A DNA stretch of 7,782 bases from Lactobacillaceae bacterium UBA639 (GCA_002299975.1 DBOT01000116.1:425-8206), one strand, 5' to 3'. Counted from the first letter of the stretch, positions 1 to 6,291 are shown. The notes: generated from the letters alone by a model not told the origin. Numbers and translations: made by a program.

Positions 1-374
1 TCCCGTTGTTGTTTATCGAGTTGGATCGCTGTGACAACGTCAGCATGCATCCGCTTATTCTTAGCGTCATACCGCCGTTCAAACTCATCAATAATTGCGA
101 CCATGCAATCCATGCGGCCGTAATCAAAAAGCATTTGAATCAGATTAGCAACGTATTGGGAAGCCCCTTGTTGCAGGTCCTGAACTAATGCTTTCTTTTC
201 ATCGAGTGACAGTTGGACACCCGCCAATGCGGATTCCAAACTCTCATTGTCCTCAAAGACTTGGCGTAAAGCAATCAATTCTTGATAAGTTTGATCGAGT
301 TCATTGTCTTCATCGACCAATTCGAACAGTGCCCGGGCGTAGCGCCCAGCAACCGTCTTCTTATCAAGACTCAT
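1..374 (-). CDS. atpH: F1Fo ATP synthase delta subunit, 3' end cut by window
   Basis: Delta (OSCP-like) subunit of the F1Fo ATP synthase, which joins the top of F1 to the peripheral b stalk on the cytoplasmic side of the membrane. Reading from the ATG at 374 gives 124 uninterrupted codons to the window edge; full-length delta is usually about 180 residues, so roughly the last third is missing. The N-terminus ([19 protein letters not shown]) has the family's typical RYARALFEL helix, and residues near 97-113 ([20 protein letters not shown]) match the conserved stretch before the C-terminal domain. The start overlaps the end of atpF by 11 bases, which is usual in these operons and suggests coupled translation. 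Identity rests on sequence resemblance and on its place after atpB-E-F. No frameshift is seen. Confidence 0.93.
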   Translation of the reverse strand, partial: MSLDKKTVAGRYARALFELVDEDNELDQTYQELIALRQVFEDNESLESALAGVQLSLDEKKALVQDLQQGASQYVANLIQMLFDYGRMDCMVAIIDEFERRYDAKNKRMHADVVTAIQLDKQQR

Positions 375-882
375 GATTTACCAACCCTTCAATGTAGGAG
401 TCGATCAATTCTTTTTGATCGTCCGCCTTTAATTCTTTTTGGATGAGTTTGGAAGCAATCTCAATAGATAAGTTTGCAACGTCATCCTTCGCACCATTCA
501 GCGCATCGCGACGTGCTTGATCCGCATCCTGTTGTGCTTGTTGTTTGAGGGCTTGAGCATCATTTTGTGCTGCCTCAACAATTTGTGCTCGTTGTGTTTC
601 AGCCGACTTCTTGGCATTGCTTACAATGTCTGCAGCTTCTTGACGTGAATTTTGCAGTTCGGCTTGACGCTTAGCAGCCATCTTTTCGGCATTTTCCCGT
701 GACCGCGCCGCGTTGTCGATATCACTGGCAATCTTGTCTGCCCGCTTCTTCATCATGTCAGTAACTGGTCCCCATGCGAAGTGCTTGACCAGCAGCATCA
801 GAATAATGAAAGTAACGATGTAGAATACAAGGTCCCCGATGTATAAACTGTTCGATTCAGCTAACACACTGTTCACAAACAT
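364..882 (-). CDS. atpF: F1Fo ATP synthase subunit b
   Basis: Subunit b (172 aa) forms the peripheral stalk that holds F1 against the rotating c ring. Residues about 16-33 form one membrane helix, followed by the characteristic FAWGPV segment (35-40). From about 40 to 150 lies a long, charged, Ala/Gln/Lys/Glu-rich helix with no proline, as expected for the parallel coiled coil. The C-terminus ([14 protein letters not shown]) is the delta-binding part. Length is normal for Firmicutes. The ATG at 882 has a near-perfect Shine-Dalgarno AAGGAGGTG at 890-898, 7 bases upstream, so the start is secure. The gene lies 46 bases after atpE and its last 11 bases overlap atpH. Only one b gene is present, as in other Gram-positives; there is no b' partner. 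Confidence 0.97.
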   Translation of the reverse strand: MFVNSVLAESNSLYIGDLVFYIVTFIILMLLVKHFAWGPVTDMMKKRADKIASDIDNAARSRENAEKMAAKRQAELQNSRQEAADIVSNAKKSAETQRAQIVEAAQNDAQALKQQAQQDADQARRDALNGAKDDVANLSIEIASKLIQKELKADDQKELIDSYIEGLVNHES

Positions 883-928
883 CTATTGACACCTCCTTGT
901 CGTACAAAATCAAATCGTGATTAAATAA

Positions 929-1168
<240 letters not shown>

Positions 1169-1171
1169 TTA

Positions 1172-1879
1172 TTATTCGGAAACCTTCCGAGAAATATAAA
1201 CCGTCGTTAATGTTACAAAGACATAAGCCTGGATCGAACCGATAAATACGGAGAAGCCTTGCCATGCTAATTCCAGAAGCAATCCCGGAATGATTGTTAA
1301 GGCACCGTGTGAGAAGGCCATATTGGCAATCAAACTCATTAACAGTTCACCAGCAAAAATGTTACCAAAGATACGGAGACCCAGCGTTAAGAAGTTGGCA
1401 AACTCCTCAATGATGTTAACTGGTAGCATCAAGGCAAATGGCTTGGTGTAATTCTTAAGGTAACCACCAAGACCGTTGTGGGCAACACCAGCAAAGTGTG
1501 CCAATGCCATGACCATCAGTGAGAAGGTCAGCGTAACGACTGGATCCGCCGTTGGACTTCTAAGCACTTCCGCTCCGTTCCAATGGAATTGGAAGAGCAA
1601 CCCAAATTGGTTGGCGAAGAAGATGAAGACAAACAGCACGAAGGCAAAGAAACTATAGCGTCCCTGCTCAGCTGCTGGCATCTGACTCCGGACAATCCCG
1701 TTGGTGAAGTCAACCAACCATTCAAAGACGTTTTGTGCGCCCGTTGGCTTCATCTGAATCTTTCGTGACATCCCGTAAAGAGTGAAGAACACGATTGCGT
1801 AGATAATCAGTCCAGAAACAATGTTCGTAGTATTGAACGTGAGTCCGAAAAGCTTAAAAGTTAAAGCATCACCGCCCAT
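1172..1879 (-). CDS. atpB: F1Fo ATP synthase subunit a
   Basis: Subunit a (235 aa) is the membrane stator that provides the two ion half-channels facing the c ring. It is very hydrophobic, with about five or six membrane segments. The diagnostic motif [13 protein letters not shown] (166-178) includes the essential arginine Arg169 and Glu178 nine residues later, and SIQAYVF (215-221) matches the conserved LQAFIF segment of the last helix, including the conserved Gln217. Length is usual for lactobacilli. The start is the ATG at 1879 with AGAGGTGG (1887-1894), 7 bases upstream. Another ATG at 1883 is out of frame and too close to that site. This is the first gene of the operon; no atpI-like gene precedes it, since the 233 bases upstream contain no credible reading frame. 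Confidence 0.97.
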   Translation of the reverse strand: MGGDALTFKLFGLTFNTTNIVSGLIIYAIVFFTLYGMSRKIQMKPTGAQNVFEWLVDFTNGIVRSQMPAAEQGRYSFFAFVLFVFIFFANQFGLLFQFHWNGAEVLRSPTADPVVTLTFSLMVMALAHFAGVAHNGLGGYLKNYTKPFALMLPVNIIEEFANFLTLGLRIFGNIFAGELLMSLIANMAFSHGALTIIPGLLLELAWQGFSVFIGSIQAYVFVTLTTVYISRKVSE

Positions 1880-1918
1880 TCATATTCCACCTCTTTCCTT
1901 ATAACAATAATTTGGCTT

Positions 1919-1966
1919 GTAAGTTGGTTAAAAGTCGCTCTGAAAGAACTAGTTAGCCCAAGTTAC
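1919..1966 (-). other. possible hairpin at the 5' end of the atp leader
   Basis: The minus strand has GTAACTTGG (1966-1958) and CCAACTTAC (1927-1919), which can pair as two 4-bp blocks around a central C-C mismatch, enclosing about 30 bases. It begins at about the predicted transcription start, in a leader of roughly 88 bases. A 5' stem might stabilise an abundant operon mRNA, but that is inference; the pairing is short and could be chance. Confidence 0.25.
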
Positions 1967-1973
1967 GTCTAGT

Positions 1974-2002
1974 AATATATCATTATTTAAGGGAAAATTC
2001 AA
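1974..2002 (-). promoter_or_regulatory. sigma-A-type promoter of the atp operon
   Basis: On the minus strand, TTGAAT (2002-1997) and TATATT (1979-1974) are separated by exactly 17 bases, a good vegetative promoter. The start of transcription would be near 1967, giving a leader of about 88 bases before atpB. It lies in an AT-rich stretch between uraA and atpB, where an operon promoter is expected. Confidence 0.75.
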
Positions 2003-2061
2003 AAAAATATTAAATCTCGCTAAGGGCGATAAGTGCCGTCGTCCCAAGCCTCATCGAGTTT
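2001..2061 (-). terminator. candidate terminator or attenuator-like structure after uraA
   Basis: On the minus strand AAACTCG (2061-2055) can pair with CGAGATTT (2019-2012, one bulged A). An inner AGGC (2051-2048) can pair with GCCCT (2027-2023, one bulge). A run of seven T (2007-2001) follows after a short AT spacer. The stem is imperfect and the T run is 4 bases away, so termination would be weak. Part of the structure competes with another pairing (2070-2063 with 2029-2021). The T run also holds the first bases of the atp -35 box. Confidence 0.3.
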
Positions 2062-2072
2062 TTCGCCTTAAA

Positions 2073-2094
2073 CGACAATTACAGCAATGTGTCG
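2073..2094 (-). other. small hairpin downstream of uraA
   Basis: Starting 18 bases after the uraA stop codon, the minus strand reads CGACA, then ATT-GCTGT-AAT with one bulged C, then TGTCG. This gives a stem of eight pairs with a five-base loop. Only three T follow, so it is not a convincing intrinsic terminator by itself; it may protect the 3' end of the uraA mRNA. Confidence 0.3.
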
Positions 2095-2112
2095 ATTAGA
2101 AAACGCTAAGAA

Positions 2113-3390
2113 TTAGTGATGACGTTCACTAAATGCTTTTTGCGGAAGAATCAGGTTCAAAATGATCCCTAAAACCGCTGCTACTGCTAAACCAGAGAAC
2201 TGGTACTTACCCAGCTGGAGGTAGGCGTTCCCGATTCCAATTACCAGGATAACCGAGGAAATCATCAGGTTACGCTTGGCATTGAAATCGATCTGGTTTT
2301 CGATCATTACCCGAAGACCACTTGAGGCAATGACCCCGAAGAGCAGGAAGGAAATTCCCCCGATTACCGGTGATGGGATAGTCTCAATCAAGGCACTCAG
2401 TTTACCGATAAAACTGAAGAAGACCGCGAAGAGTGCCGCCCCCGCAATCACGTAGACGGAGTGCACCCGGGTAATCGCTAGAACCCCAATGTTTTCACCA
2501 TAACTGGTTACTGGTGGGCCACCGACGAACCCAGCAATAATGGAAGCCGTCCCGTCACCAGCCAGGGTGTGGTTCAAACCCGGGTCTTTAAAGTAGTTGC
2601 GCTCCGTCAATTCGTTCAGCACCATGATGTGACCGAGGTGCTCAGTCATTGTGACGAAGGCAATCGGCGCCATACTGAGGATGGCACCCCAATACAGTTG
2701 CGGATGGTAGGTAACAAATGGTACCTGGAAGTCCGGCAGGCTGAACCAGTGCGCCCGCATCACCGGGGTGAAGTCGACGATCCCGAACAGGCAGGCGATC
2801 AGGTAACCGAAGACAATCCCCATCAAGATCGGGATCAACCCCAAGAAGCCCTTGAAGTACATATTGAAGGCAATCGTAAGGATCATCGTCAGCATTGCCA
2901 CCGCAAAGAACTTCAGGTCATAGTGGCCCGTCACCGAATTAATCGTGGCATCCTTCGCCGCCGTTCCAGCCAGCGAAAGCCCAATTACCACAACGATCGG
3001 CCCAACCACAATCGGCGGGAGGACCTTATCAATCCAGGCCGAACCGATCTGGCTGACAATCAACGCCACGATCAGGTAAACACAACCAACCGCAATAGTC
3101 CCTTGGGCAATTCCCGGATAACCGGTTGACTTCATCAACGCCATCATTGGAACGACAAACGAGAAACTCGATCCCATATAAGCAGGAATCTTATGCTTCG
3201 TAATCAATAGGTAAATCAGGGTTCCAACACCGGAACTAAACAAGGCAATGCCAGGGTTCAAACCGACTAGAATTGGAACCAGCACGGTTGACCCAAACAT
3301 CGAAAACATGTGTTGCAAAGAAAGGCCAACCCACTGACCCGGGCTGGGTTTCTCGTCAACATCGAGCACAACATCTCGACGGTGTGCCAT
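2113..3390 (-). CDS. uraA: uracil permease, NAT/NCS2 family
   Basis: Membrane transporter (425 aa) that imports uracil, probably with protons, so that Upp can convert it to UMP. The sequence has many hydrophobic segments over its whole length. It carries the NAT family signature ENIGVLAITR (299-308) with Glu299, and MTEHLGH (248-254) with Glu250 and His251. These correspond to the substrate- and proton-linked residues of E. coli UraA (Glu241, His245, Glu290). The N-terminal PGQWVGLSLQHMFSMFGST is typical of uracil permeases. Length is normal. I place the start at the ATG at 3390, which has AGGAGGG (3396-3402) 5 bases upstream; extending the frame to 3414 would run into the terminator arm. A PyrR-type leader precedes it, supporting uracil over xanthine or other purines as substrate. 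The gene pyrP is the same family member under another name. Confidence 0.93.
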   Translation of the reverse strand: MAHRRDVVLDVDEKPSPGQWVGLSLQHMFSMFGSTVLVPILVGLNPGIALFSSGVGTLIYLLITKHKIPAYMGSSFSFVVPMMALMKSTGYPGIAQGTIAVGCVYLIVALIVSQIGSAWIDKVLPPIVVGPIVVVIGLSLAGTAAKDATINSVTGHYDLKFFAVAMLTMILTIAFNMYFKGFLGLIPILMGIVFGYLIACLFGIVDFTPVMRAHWFSLPDFQVPFVTYHPQLYWGAILSMAPIAFVTMTEHLGHIMVLNELTERNYFKDPGLNHTLAGDGTASIIAGFVGGPPVTSYGENIGVLAITRVHSVYVIAGAALFAVFFSFIGKLSALIETIPSPVIGGISFLLFGVIASSGLRVMIENQIDFNAKRNLMISSVILVIGIGNAYLQLGKYQFSGLAVAAVLGIILNLILPQKAFSERHH

Positions 3391-3402
3391 GATATCCCTC
3401 CT

Positions 3403-3450
3403 AAATAAAAGCAACCTCAGGGTACCGTTACCCCGAAGTTGCTTTTATTT
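3403..3450 (-). terminator. intrinsic terminator of the uraA attenuator
   Basis: The minus strand holds a 20-bp inverted repeat: arm 3450-3431 begins AAATAAAAGCAAC and arm 3422-3403 ends GTTGCTTTTATTT, with loop TAACGGTA between. All 20 positions pair if two G-U pairs are allowed. The TTTTATTT end of the second arm serves as the U-rich tract. It ends one base before the uraA Shine-Dalgarno site, so formation of this stem blocks the gene. The first arm also pairs with the PyrR-loop region, making it switchable. Confidence 0.9.
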
Positions 3451-3501
3451 AGACTGACTTACTTAATCTGTCAGGTCCATCATTATTTCGCACCTTGAGG
3501 G
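3431..3501 (-). promoter_or_regulatory. antiterminator of the uraA leader
   Basis: CCCTCAAGGTGC (3501-3490), the 3' arm of the PyrR loop, can pair with GCAACTTCGGGG (3442-3431), the 5' arm of the terminator. Ten of twelve positions pair, one of them G-U. This fold excludes both the PyrR loop and the terminator, as the Bacillus pyr attenuation model requires. The pairing is read directly; its use in the cell is inferred. Confidence 0.75.
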
Positions 3502-3524
3502 CCTCACGGGACCCGGTTAAAGGT
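3492..3524 (-). promoter_or_regulatory. PyrR-binding loop (anti-antiterminator)
   Basis: The minus strand GGTCCCGTGAGGCC (3513-3500) fits the PyrR-binding consensus ARUCCNGNGAGGYU at all positions but the first and last. Those two change together from A-U to G-C, keeping the pair. The flanks form the expected two-tier stem: ACCTT (3524-3520) with AAGGT (3496-3492), an internal loop, then GGG (3514-3512) with CCC (3501-3499). In this known mechanism UMP- or UTP-bound PyrR stabilises the loop, prevents antitermination, and lowers downstream expression, here of uraA. The pyrR gene itself is not in this window. Confidence 0.9.
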
Positions 3525-3532
3525 TTTCTTCT

Positions 3533-4321
3533 TTAATTATTTTTATCATAGTTGCTTTCATCATGCCTGTCAACCAGTTGGGCACGACGTTTGGTCATCA
3601 CCCAGGCCGTCATTGGCACGGTGATCAGGACCCCGATGAAGGAAATCAGGATCTCCAGCATCTCAGCAACGAAGATCTTGTTATTCATGATTGTTCCCAG
3701 GGAGTAGTGAAGCCCCGCAAACCAGATGAAGAGGGCCAGAAAGCCACCGAAGACCCCGAAGAACAGGGTGTTGAAGGTAGTCCCAATGATCTGGCGGCCA
3801 ATTGCCATCCCGCTCTTGATCAACCGTGAGTTCTCAATGGTCGGATGATTTTCCAAAACCTCGGTCAGACCCGATGAAATCGCCATGGCAGCTTCGGCAA
3901 TTGCCCCCAGGGTACTCAAGGAGGTCACCGTCACAGCCACCTTCAGATAGCTGATCCCGATTAGGATCGACATCCCCTCGAGGTCGTCGCTATCCTCCGT
4001 GCCAAATCCTTGGACCTGAGCCCAATGTTCGATCAATATAATGAAGACAACCAGAATTGCCATGACAATCAGCGACGAGTAAAAGGCCGTCACGGTGGTC
4101 CGCAGGTCGTCCTCACCCATGAAGATGGTGATGGCCAGAATAGTAACCCCCGTGACCACCGTCACAAAGAGCGGCGGCACATGAAAGGCGATCAAGACCA
4201 TGGCAAAGTACAGAAAGCCGAAATTAAGCAGGAGGCTGAGAAAGGCCGACCAGCCCTGCTTGCCACCAACTAAGATCATCAACACCATCAGGACCAATCC
4301 CAGTGCAGTAATTGTAGTCAT
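3533..4321 (-). CDS. yibF: YibE/F family integral membrane protein (YibF-like)
   Basis: A 262-residue hydrophobic protein of the YibE/F family (Pfam YibE_F), whose biochemical role I do not know to be established. About seven hydrophobic segments are visible, near 5-18, 24-46, 50-68, 77-97, 117-135, 175-201 and 217-240. The conserved core comprises TLGAIAEAAMAI (137-148) and SGMAIGRQIIGTTFN (170-184); the same motifs occur with equal spacing in the neighbouring YibE. The C-terminal tail (244-262) is hydrophilic and its codons also contain the uraA promoter. The ATG at 4321 overlaps the yibE stop as ATGA, with a GGAGG near 4330-4334, so the two are almost surely translated together. The family assignment is fairly safe; transport, channel or scaffold roles are all open. 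Confidence 0.85.
   Translation of the reverse strand: MTTITALGLVLMVLMILVGGKQGWSAFLSLLLNFGFLYFAMVLIAFHVPPLFVTVVTGVTILAITIFMGEDDLRTTVTAFYSSLIVMAILVVFIILIEHWAQVQGFGTEDSDDLEGMSILIGISYLKVAVTVTSLSTLGAIAEAAMAISSGLTEVLENHPTIENSRLIKSGMAIGRQIIGTTFNTLFFGVFGGFLALFIWFAGLHYSLGTIMNNKIFVAEMLEILISFIGVLITVPMTAWVMTKRRAQLVDRHDESNYDKNN
3545..3573 (-). promoter_or_regulatory. sigma-A promoter of uraA inside the 3' end of yibF
   Basis: The minus strand has a perfect -35 TTGACA (3573-3568), 17 bases, and -10 TATGAT (3550-3545). Transcription should begin near 3538, at the yibF stop codon, just before the PyrR loop at 3524. Both boxes are within the last codons of yibF, where they encode part of a hydrophilic tail. 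The fit to consensus and its position make this the likely main uraA promoter. Confidence 0.85.
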
Positions 4322-5442
4322 TTTGTCCGCCTCCCCAATAGCATTGCACCAAACGCACTAACCAGGGGCACCGCCAGGACAATCCCGATCCCACTGACCA
4401 GACTCTGGACCGTCCCCAGGCTCATGTTCATGGCGAAGGTATACCCCCAGGAGTTACCGTTCTTGATGTAGAGCAGGCTAGAGGTGAAGGTGTCGGCCAT
4501 GAAGATCAGGAAAAGGACGTTGATTAGCGGGCCCATGATCGACTTACCGACATTGCGTCCCGACATAAATAGCTGCCGAGGAGTGACCGTGGGCTCCAGC
4601 TGTTTGAGCTCAAAGAGGGTGGCAATGATGTCACTGGATTCGTCCATCACTGCCCCCAGCGACCCCAGCAGCGTCTCGGCCAGGAAAAGCGGCCGGGGAA
4701 CTTGGGTGACGTACTGCATTGACTCGTAGTAGATCCCGCGCTCGTGCGTCCAGGAGAAGACCAGCAAGCTAACCCCCAAGGCAGCAAAGGTCCCGATCAC
4801 GGTAGCGCTGAATGTCGCCAGCATCTTCTTGCTCGGGCCCAGTACCAGAAGCAGGCTAATAAAGGCAAAAATAATGGTAAGGACACTGAAAATTGCCATG
4901 ATGTGCTCACCGTTATTATGTAGGTCCAGCTCCACGGCCAGGATGAAGAGCAGGGCATTTACAACCACGCTGGTCAGCGCCCAGGCCCCCGCCTTTCCCA
5001 TTGTCACTAGGAGCAGGAAGATGACCAACCAGGCCACCAGGACCAGCACGGTATCACGCTTATAACCATTGATATTGGCTGTCAGCTGCTTGCCATGACG
5101 ACGGACCTGACTCAGGAAAACCTGGTTGCCAACCCGGTAACGTTGGTCCATCGGTCGCGAATCACTATAGGTATTGGAAAGCTGCACCCGTTGCCCACGG
5201 TAGCGGCCATTCATCATGACGGCCGTGATCTGCTGGTCGTACTGGTGGTCAACATTTTGAAACTGGTCACTGGTACGCCGGGAATGGCCCACGGGGGTCA
5301 CCTTGACCACCTTAGCGATTGGCCGCCGGTAAAAGCGCTGGTTATTCATTGTAAAGGCCACGCTAACGAGACCGAGGATGAGCAAGCCCACCAGCAGCCA
5401 CCGTTTTGTACGCAGCCAAGATAAATCTAACAATTTTGACAT
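4318..5442 (-). CDS. yibE: YibE/F family membrane protein with extracytoplasmic domain (YibE-like)
   Basis: A 374-residue membrane protein of the YibE/F family. A positively charged N-terminus (RTKRW, 11-15) precedes one membrane helix (about 16-31). Then comes a region of about 100 hydrophilic residues (33-130), likely beta-rich and outside the membrane, and six or more further helices up to 368. The core motifs SLGAVMDESSDI (261-272) and SGRNVGKSIMG (294-304) match those of YibF in sequence and 33-residue spacing. Two acidic residues (Asp267, Glu268) lie in the first motif. The start is uncertain. The ATG at 5442 directly abuts AAGGGA, which is too close; the TTG at 5433 lies 10 bases from AAGGG; and a TTG at 5487 would overlap the upp terminator. 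I give the ATG. The function is unknown. The stop overlaps the yibF start by 4 bases. Confidence 0.82.
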   Translation of the reverse strand: MSKLLDLSWLRTKRWLLVGLLILGLVSVAFTMNNQRFYRRPIAKVVKVTPVGHSRRTSDQFQNVDHQYDQQITAVMMNGRYRGQRVQLSNTYSDSRPMDQRYRVGNQVFLSQVRRHGKQLTANINGYKRDTVLVLVAWLVIFLLLVTMGKAGAWALTSVVVNALLFILAVELDLHNNGEHIMAIFSVLTIIFAFISLLLVLGPSKKMLATFSATVIGTFAALGVSLLVFSWTHERGIYYESMQYVTQVPRPLFLAETLLGSLGAVMDESSDIIATLFELKQLEPTVTPRQLFMSGRNVGKSIMGPLINVLFLIFMADTFTSSLLYIKNGNSWGYTFAMNMSLGTVQSLVSGIGIVLAVPLVSAFGAMLLGRRTK

Positions 5443-5465
5443 TCCCTTATAAATTAGTCGTTGCC

Positions 5466-5494
5466 ATTCTACTATCTTTTGGGCCAAATAAAAA
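5466..5494 (-). promoter_or_regulatory. weak candidate promoter of yibEF
   Basis: TAGAAT (5471-5466) resembles the upp -10 box and is followed by the same GG. A -35 at the right distance would be only TTTTTA (5494-5489), in the T tract of the upp terminator. Transcription would start near 5459, leaving a leader of about 17 bases. No better promoter was found between upp and yibE, so yibEF may be weakly expressed or served by readthrough. Confidence 0.35.
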
Positions 5495-5533
5495 AGTGTT
5501 TACGAAAATCTTATGGTCTTCGTAAACACTTTT
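5488..5533 (-). terminator. intrinsic terminator after upp
   Basis: The minus strand forms a perfect 15-bp stem, AAAAGTGTTTACGAA (5533-5519) with TTCGTAAACACTTTT (5506-5492), and a 12-base loop. The T run continues past the stem (TTTTTT then ATTT). It starts 12 bases beyond the upp stop. The reverse strand also has an A/T-flanked version, but no plus-strand gene needs it. Confidence 0.93.
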
Positions 5534-5545
5534 GATTATTAGTAA

Positions 5546-6181
5546 CTACTTAGTACCGAAGAGCCGGTCACCAGCGTCACCCAAACCAGGAACGATGTAA
5601 CCGTCTTTGTTCAGGTGGTCATCAAGGCCCGCGGCGTAAAGGTCAACGTCTGGGTAGGCTTCCCGAACGGCCTTAACACCCTCTGGGGCAGCTACCAAGC
5701 AGGCGAACTTCATGTTCTTCTCTTGGCACCCCCGCTTCTTCAAGGCTTCGATTGCCATCATTGCTGAACCACCAGTAGCAAGCATTGGGTCCACGATGAA
5801 CAATTGCCGCTCCGTGATGTCGTTTGGCAGTTTGACGAAGTACTCGTGGGGCTTCAACGTCTCTTCGTCACGGTACATCCCGATGAAACCGATCTTGGCA
5901 GCCGGAATCAAGTCGGTCATCCCATCAACCATCCCTAAACCAGCACGTAGGATTGGGATAATGGCAACTTTCTTACCAGCCAGTTCTTTCTGTGTCGTCT
6001 TAGCGATTGGGGTTTCAATCTCGACATCCTTGAGTGGCATATCACGAGCGACCTCGTAAGCCATCAGGGTTGAGATTTCCTTAACCGTTTCCCGGAAGAA
6101 CTTGGTACCAACGTTCTTATCCCGAATCATTGTTAACTTGTGCTGAATCAGTGGGTGATCAATAACTTCAAACTTGCCCAT
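5546..6181 (-). CDS. upp: uracil phosphoribosyltransferase
   Basis: Cytoplasmic enzyme (211 aa) of pyrimidine salvage: uracil + PRPP gives UMP + diphosphate. The PRPP-binding signature of type I phosphoribosyltransferases is present as [12 protein letters not shown] (129-140). Also present are the ILRAGLGM segment (77-84) with its conserved arginine, and the uracil-recognition C-terminus [16 protein letters not shown] (195-210). Length fits the family (about 209). The ATG at 6181 has AAAGGAG (6192-6198) 10 bases upstream, so the start is firm. It has its own promoter and terminator, making it a one-gene transcript; no PyrR-type loop is seen in its short leader. UraA, three genes downstream, brings in its substrate. 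All key residues are intact. Confidence 0.98.
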   Translation of the reverse strand: MGKFEVIDHPLIQHKLTMIRDKNVGTKFFRETVKEISTLMAYEVARDMPLKDVEIETPIAKTTQKELAGKKVAIIPILRAGLGMVDGMTDLIPAAKIGFIGMYRDEETLKPHEYFVKLPNDITERQLFIVDPMLATGGSAMMAIEALKKRGCQEKNMKFACLVAAPEGVKAVREAYPDVDLYAAGLDDHLNKDGYIVPGLGDAGDRLFGTK

Positions 6182-6211
6182 GCCTAATACACTCCTTTGA
6201 ATTTCTTCTCC

Positions 6212-6240
6212 ATTCTACCAAAAAAAATGAGAAGTGACAA
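6212..6240 (-). promoter_or_regulatory. upp promoter overlapping the sua5 terminator
   Basis: TTGTCA (6240-6235) and TAGAAT (6217-6212) are 17 bases apart on the minus strand. The -35 box lies in the 3' half of the upstream terminator hairpin and the spacer contains its T run. Transcription would begin near 6205, giving a leader of roughly 24 bases that is too short for an attenuator. Confidence 0.75.
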
Positions 6241-6262
6241 AACATCTTTGTCCAGCTTCTCA
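6220..6262 (-). terminator. intrinsic terminator after sua5
   Basis: The minus strand has TGAGAAG (6262-6256) pairing with CTTCTCA (6234-6228), and inside it GACAAA pairing with TTTGTC around loop GATGT. The two stems are separated by a small internal loop, and eight T follow (6227-6220). It closes the prmC-sua5 transcript 30 bases after the sua5 stop. Confidence 0.9.
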
Positions 6263-6291
6263 CAACTATTCAAATTGTTAATTTACCGCGT

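Noticed and set aside
2020..2067. Coding-looking run on the minus strand reading GEKLDEAWDDGTYRP then stop, suggestive of a decayed gene end
   Set aside because: It is only 15 codons, is preceded directly by a stop, has no start codon, and overlaps the complementary segments that explain the region as well.
1880..2112. Possible atpI gene before atpB
   Set aside because: All frames on the minus strand are broken by stops; the region holds a promoter and possible RNA structures instead.
2569..3129. 186-codon open frame on the plus strand, antisense to uraA
   Set aside because: It lies wholly over uraA, has a composition very rich in His, Arg, Gln and Asp typical of a reverse-frame artefact, and has no convincing ribosome site.
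3391..3414. Eight-residue N-terminal extension of uraA (MLLFRRDI)
   Set aside because: Those codons coincide with the terminator U tract and the Shine-Dalgarno site of the ATG at 3390.
3403..3450. Long inverted repeat that could be a transposon end or recombination site
   Set aside because: Its U-rich tail, its position before the uraA ribosome site and its complementarity to the PyrR loop explain it as an attenuator; no transposase or target duplication is present.
5095..5424. 109-codon open frame on the plus strand over yibE
   Set aside because: It shadows a well-supported membrane-protein gene and shows no family resemblance or start signal.
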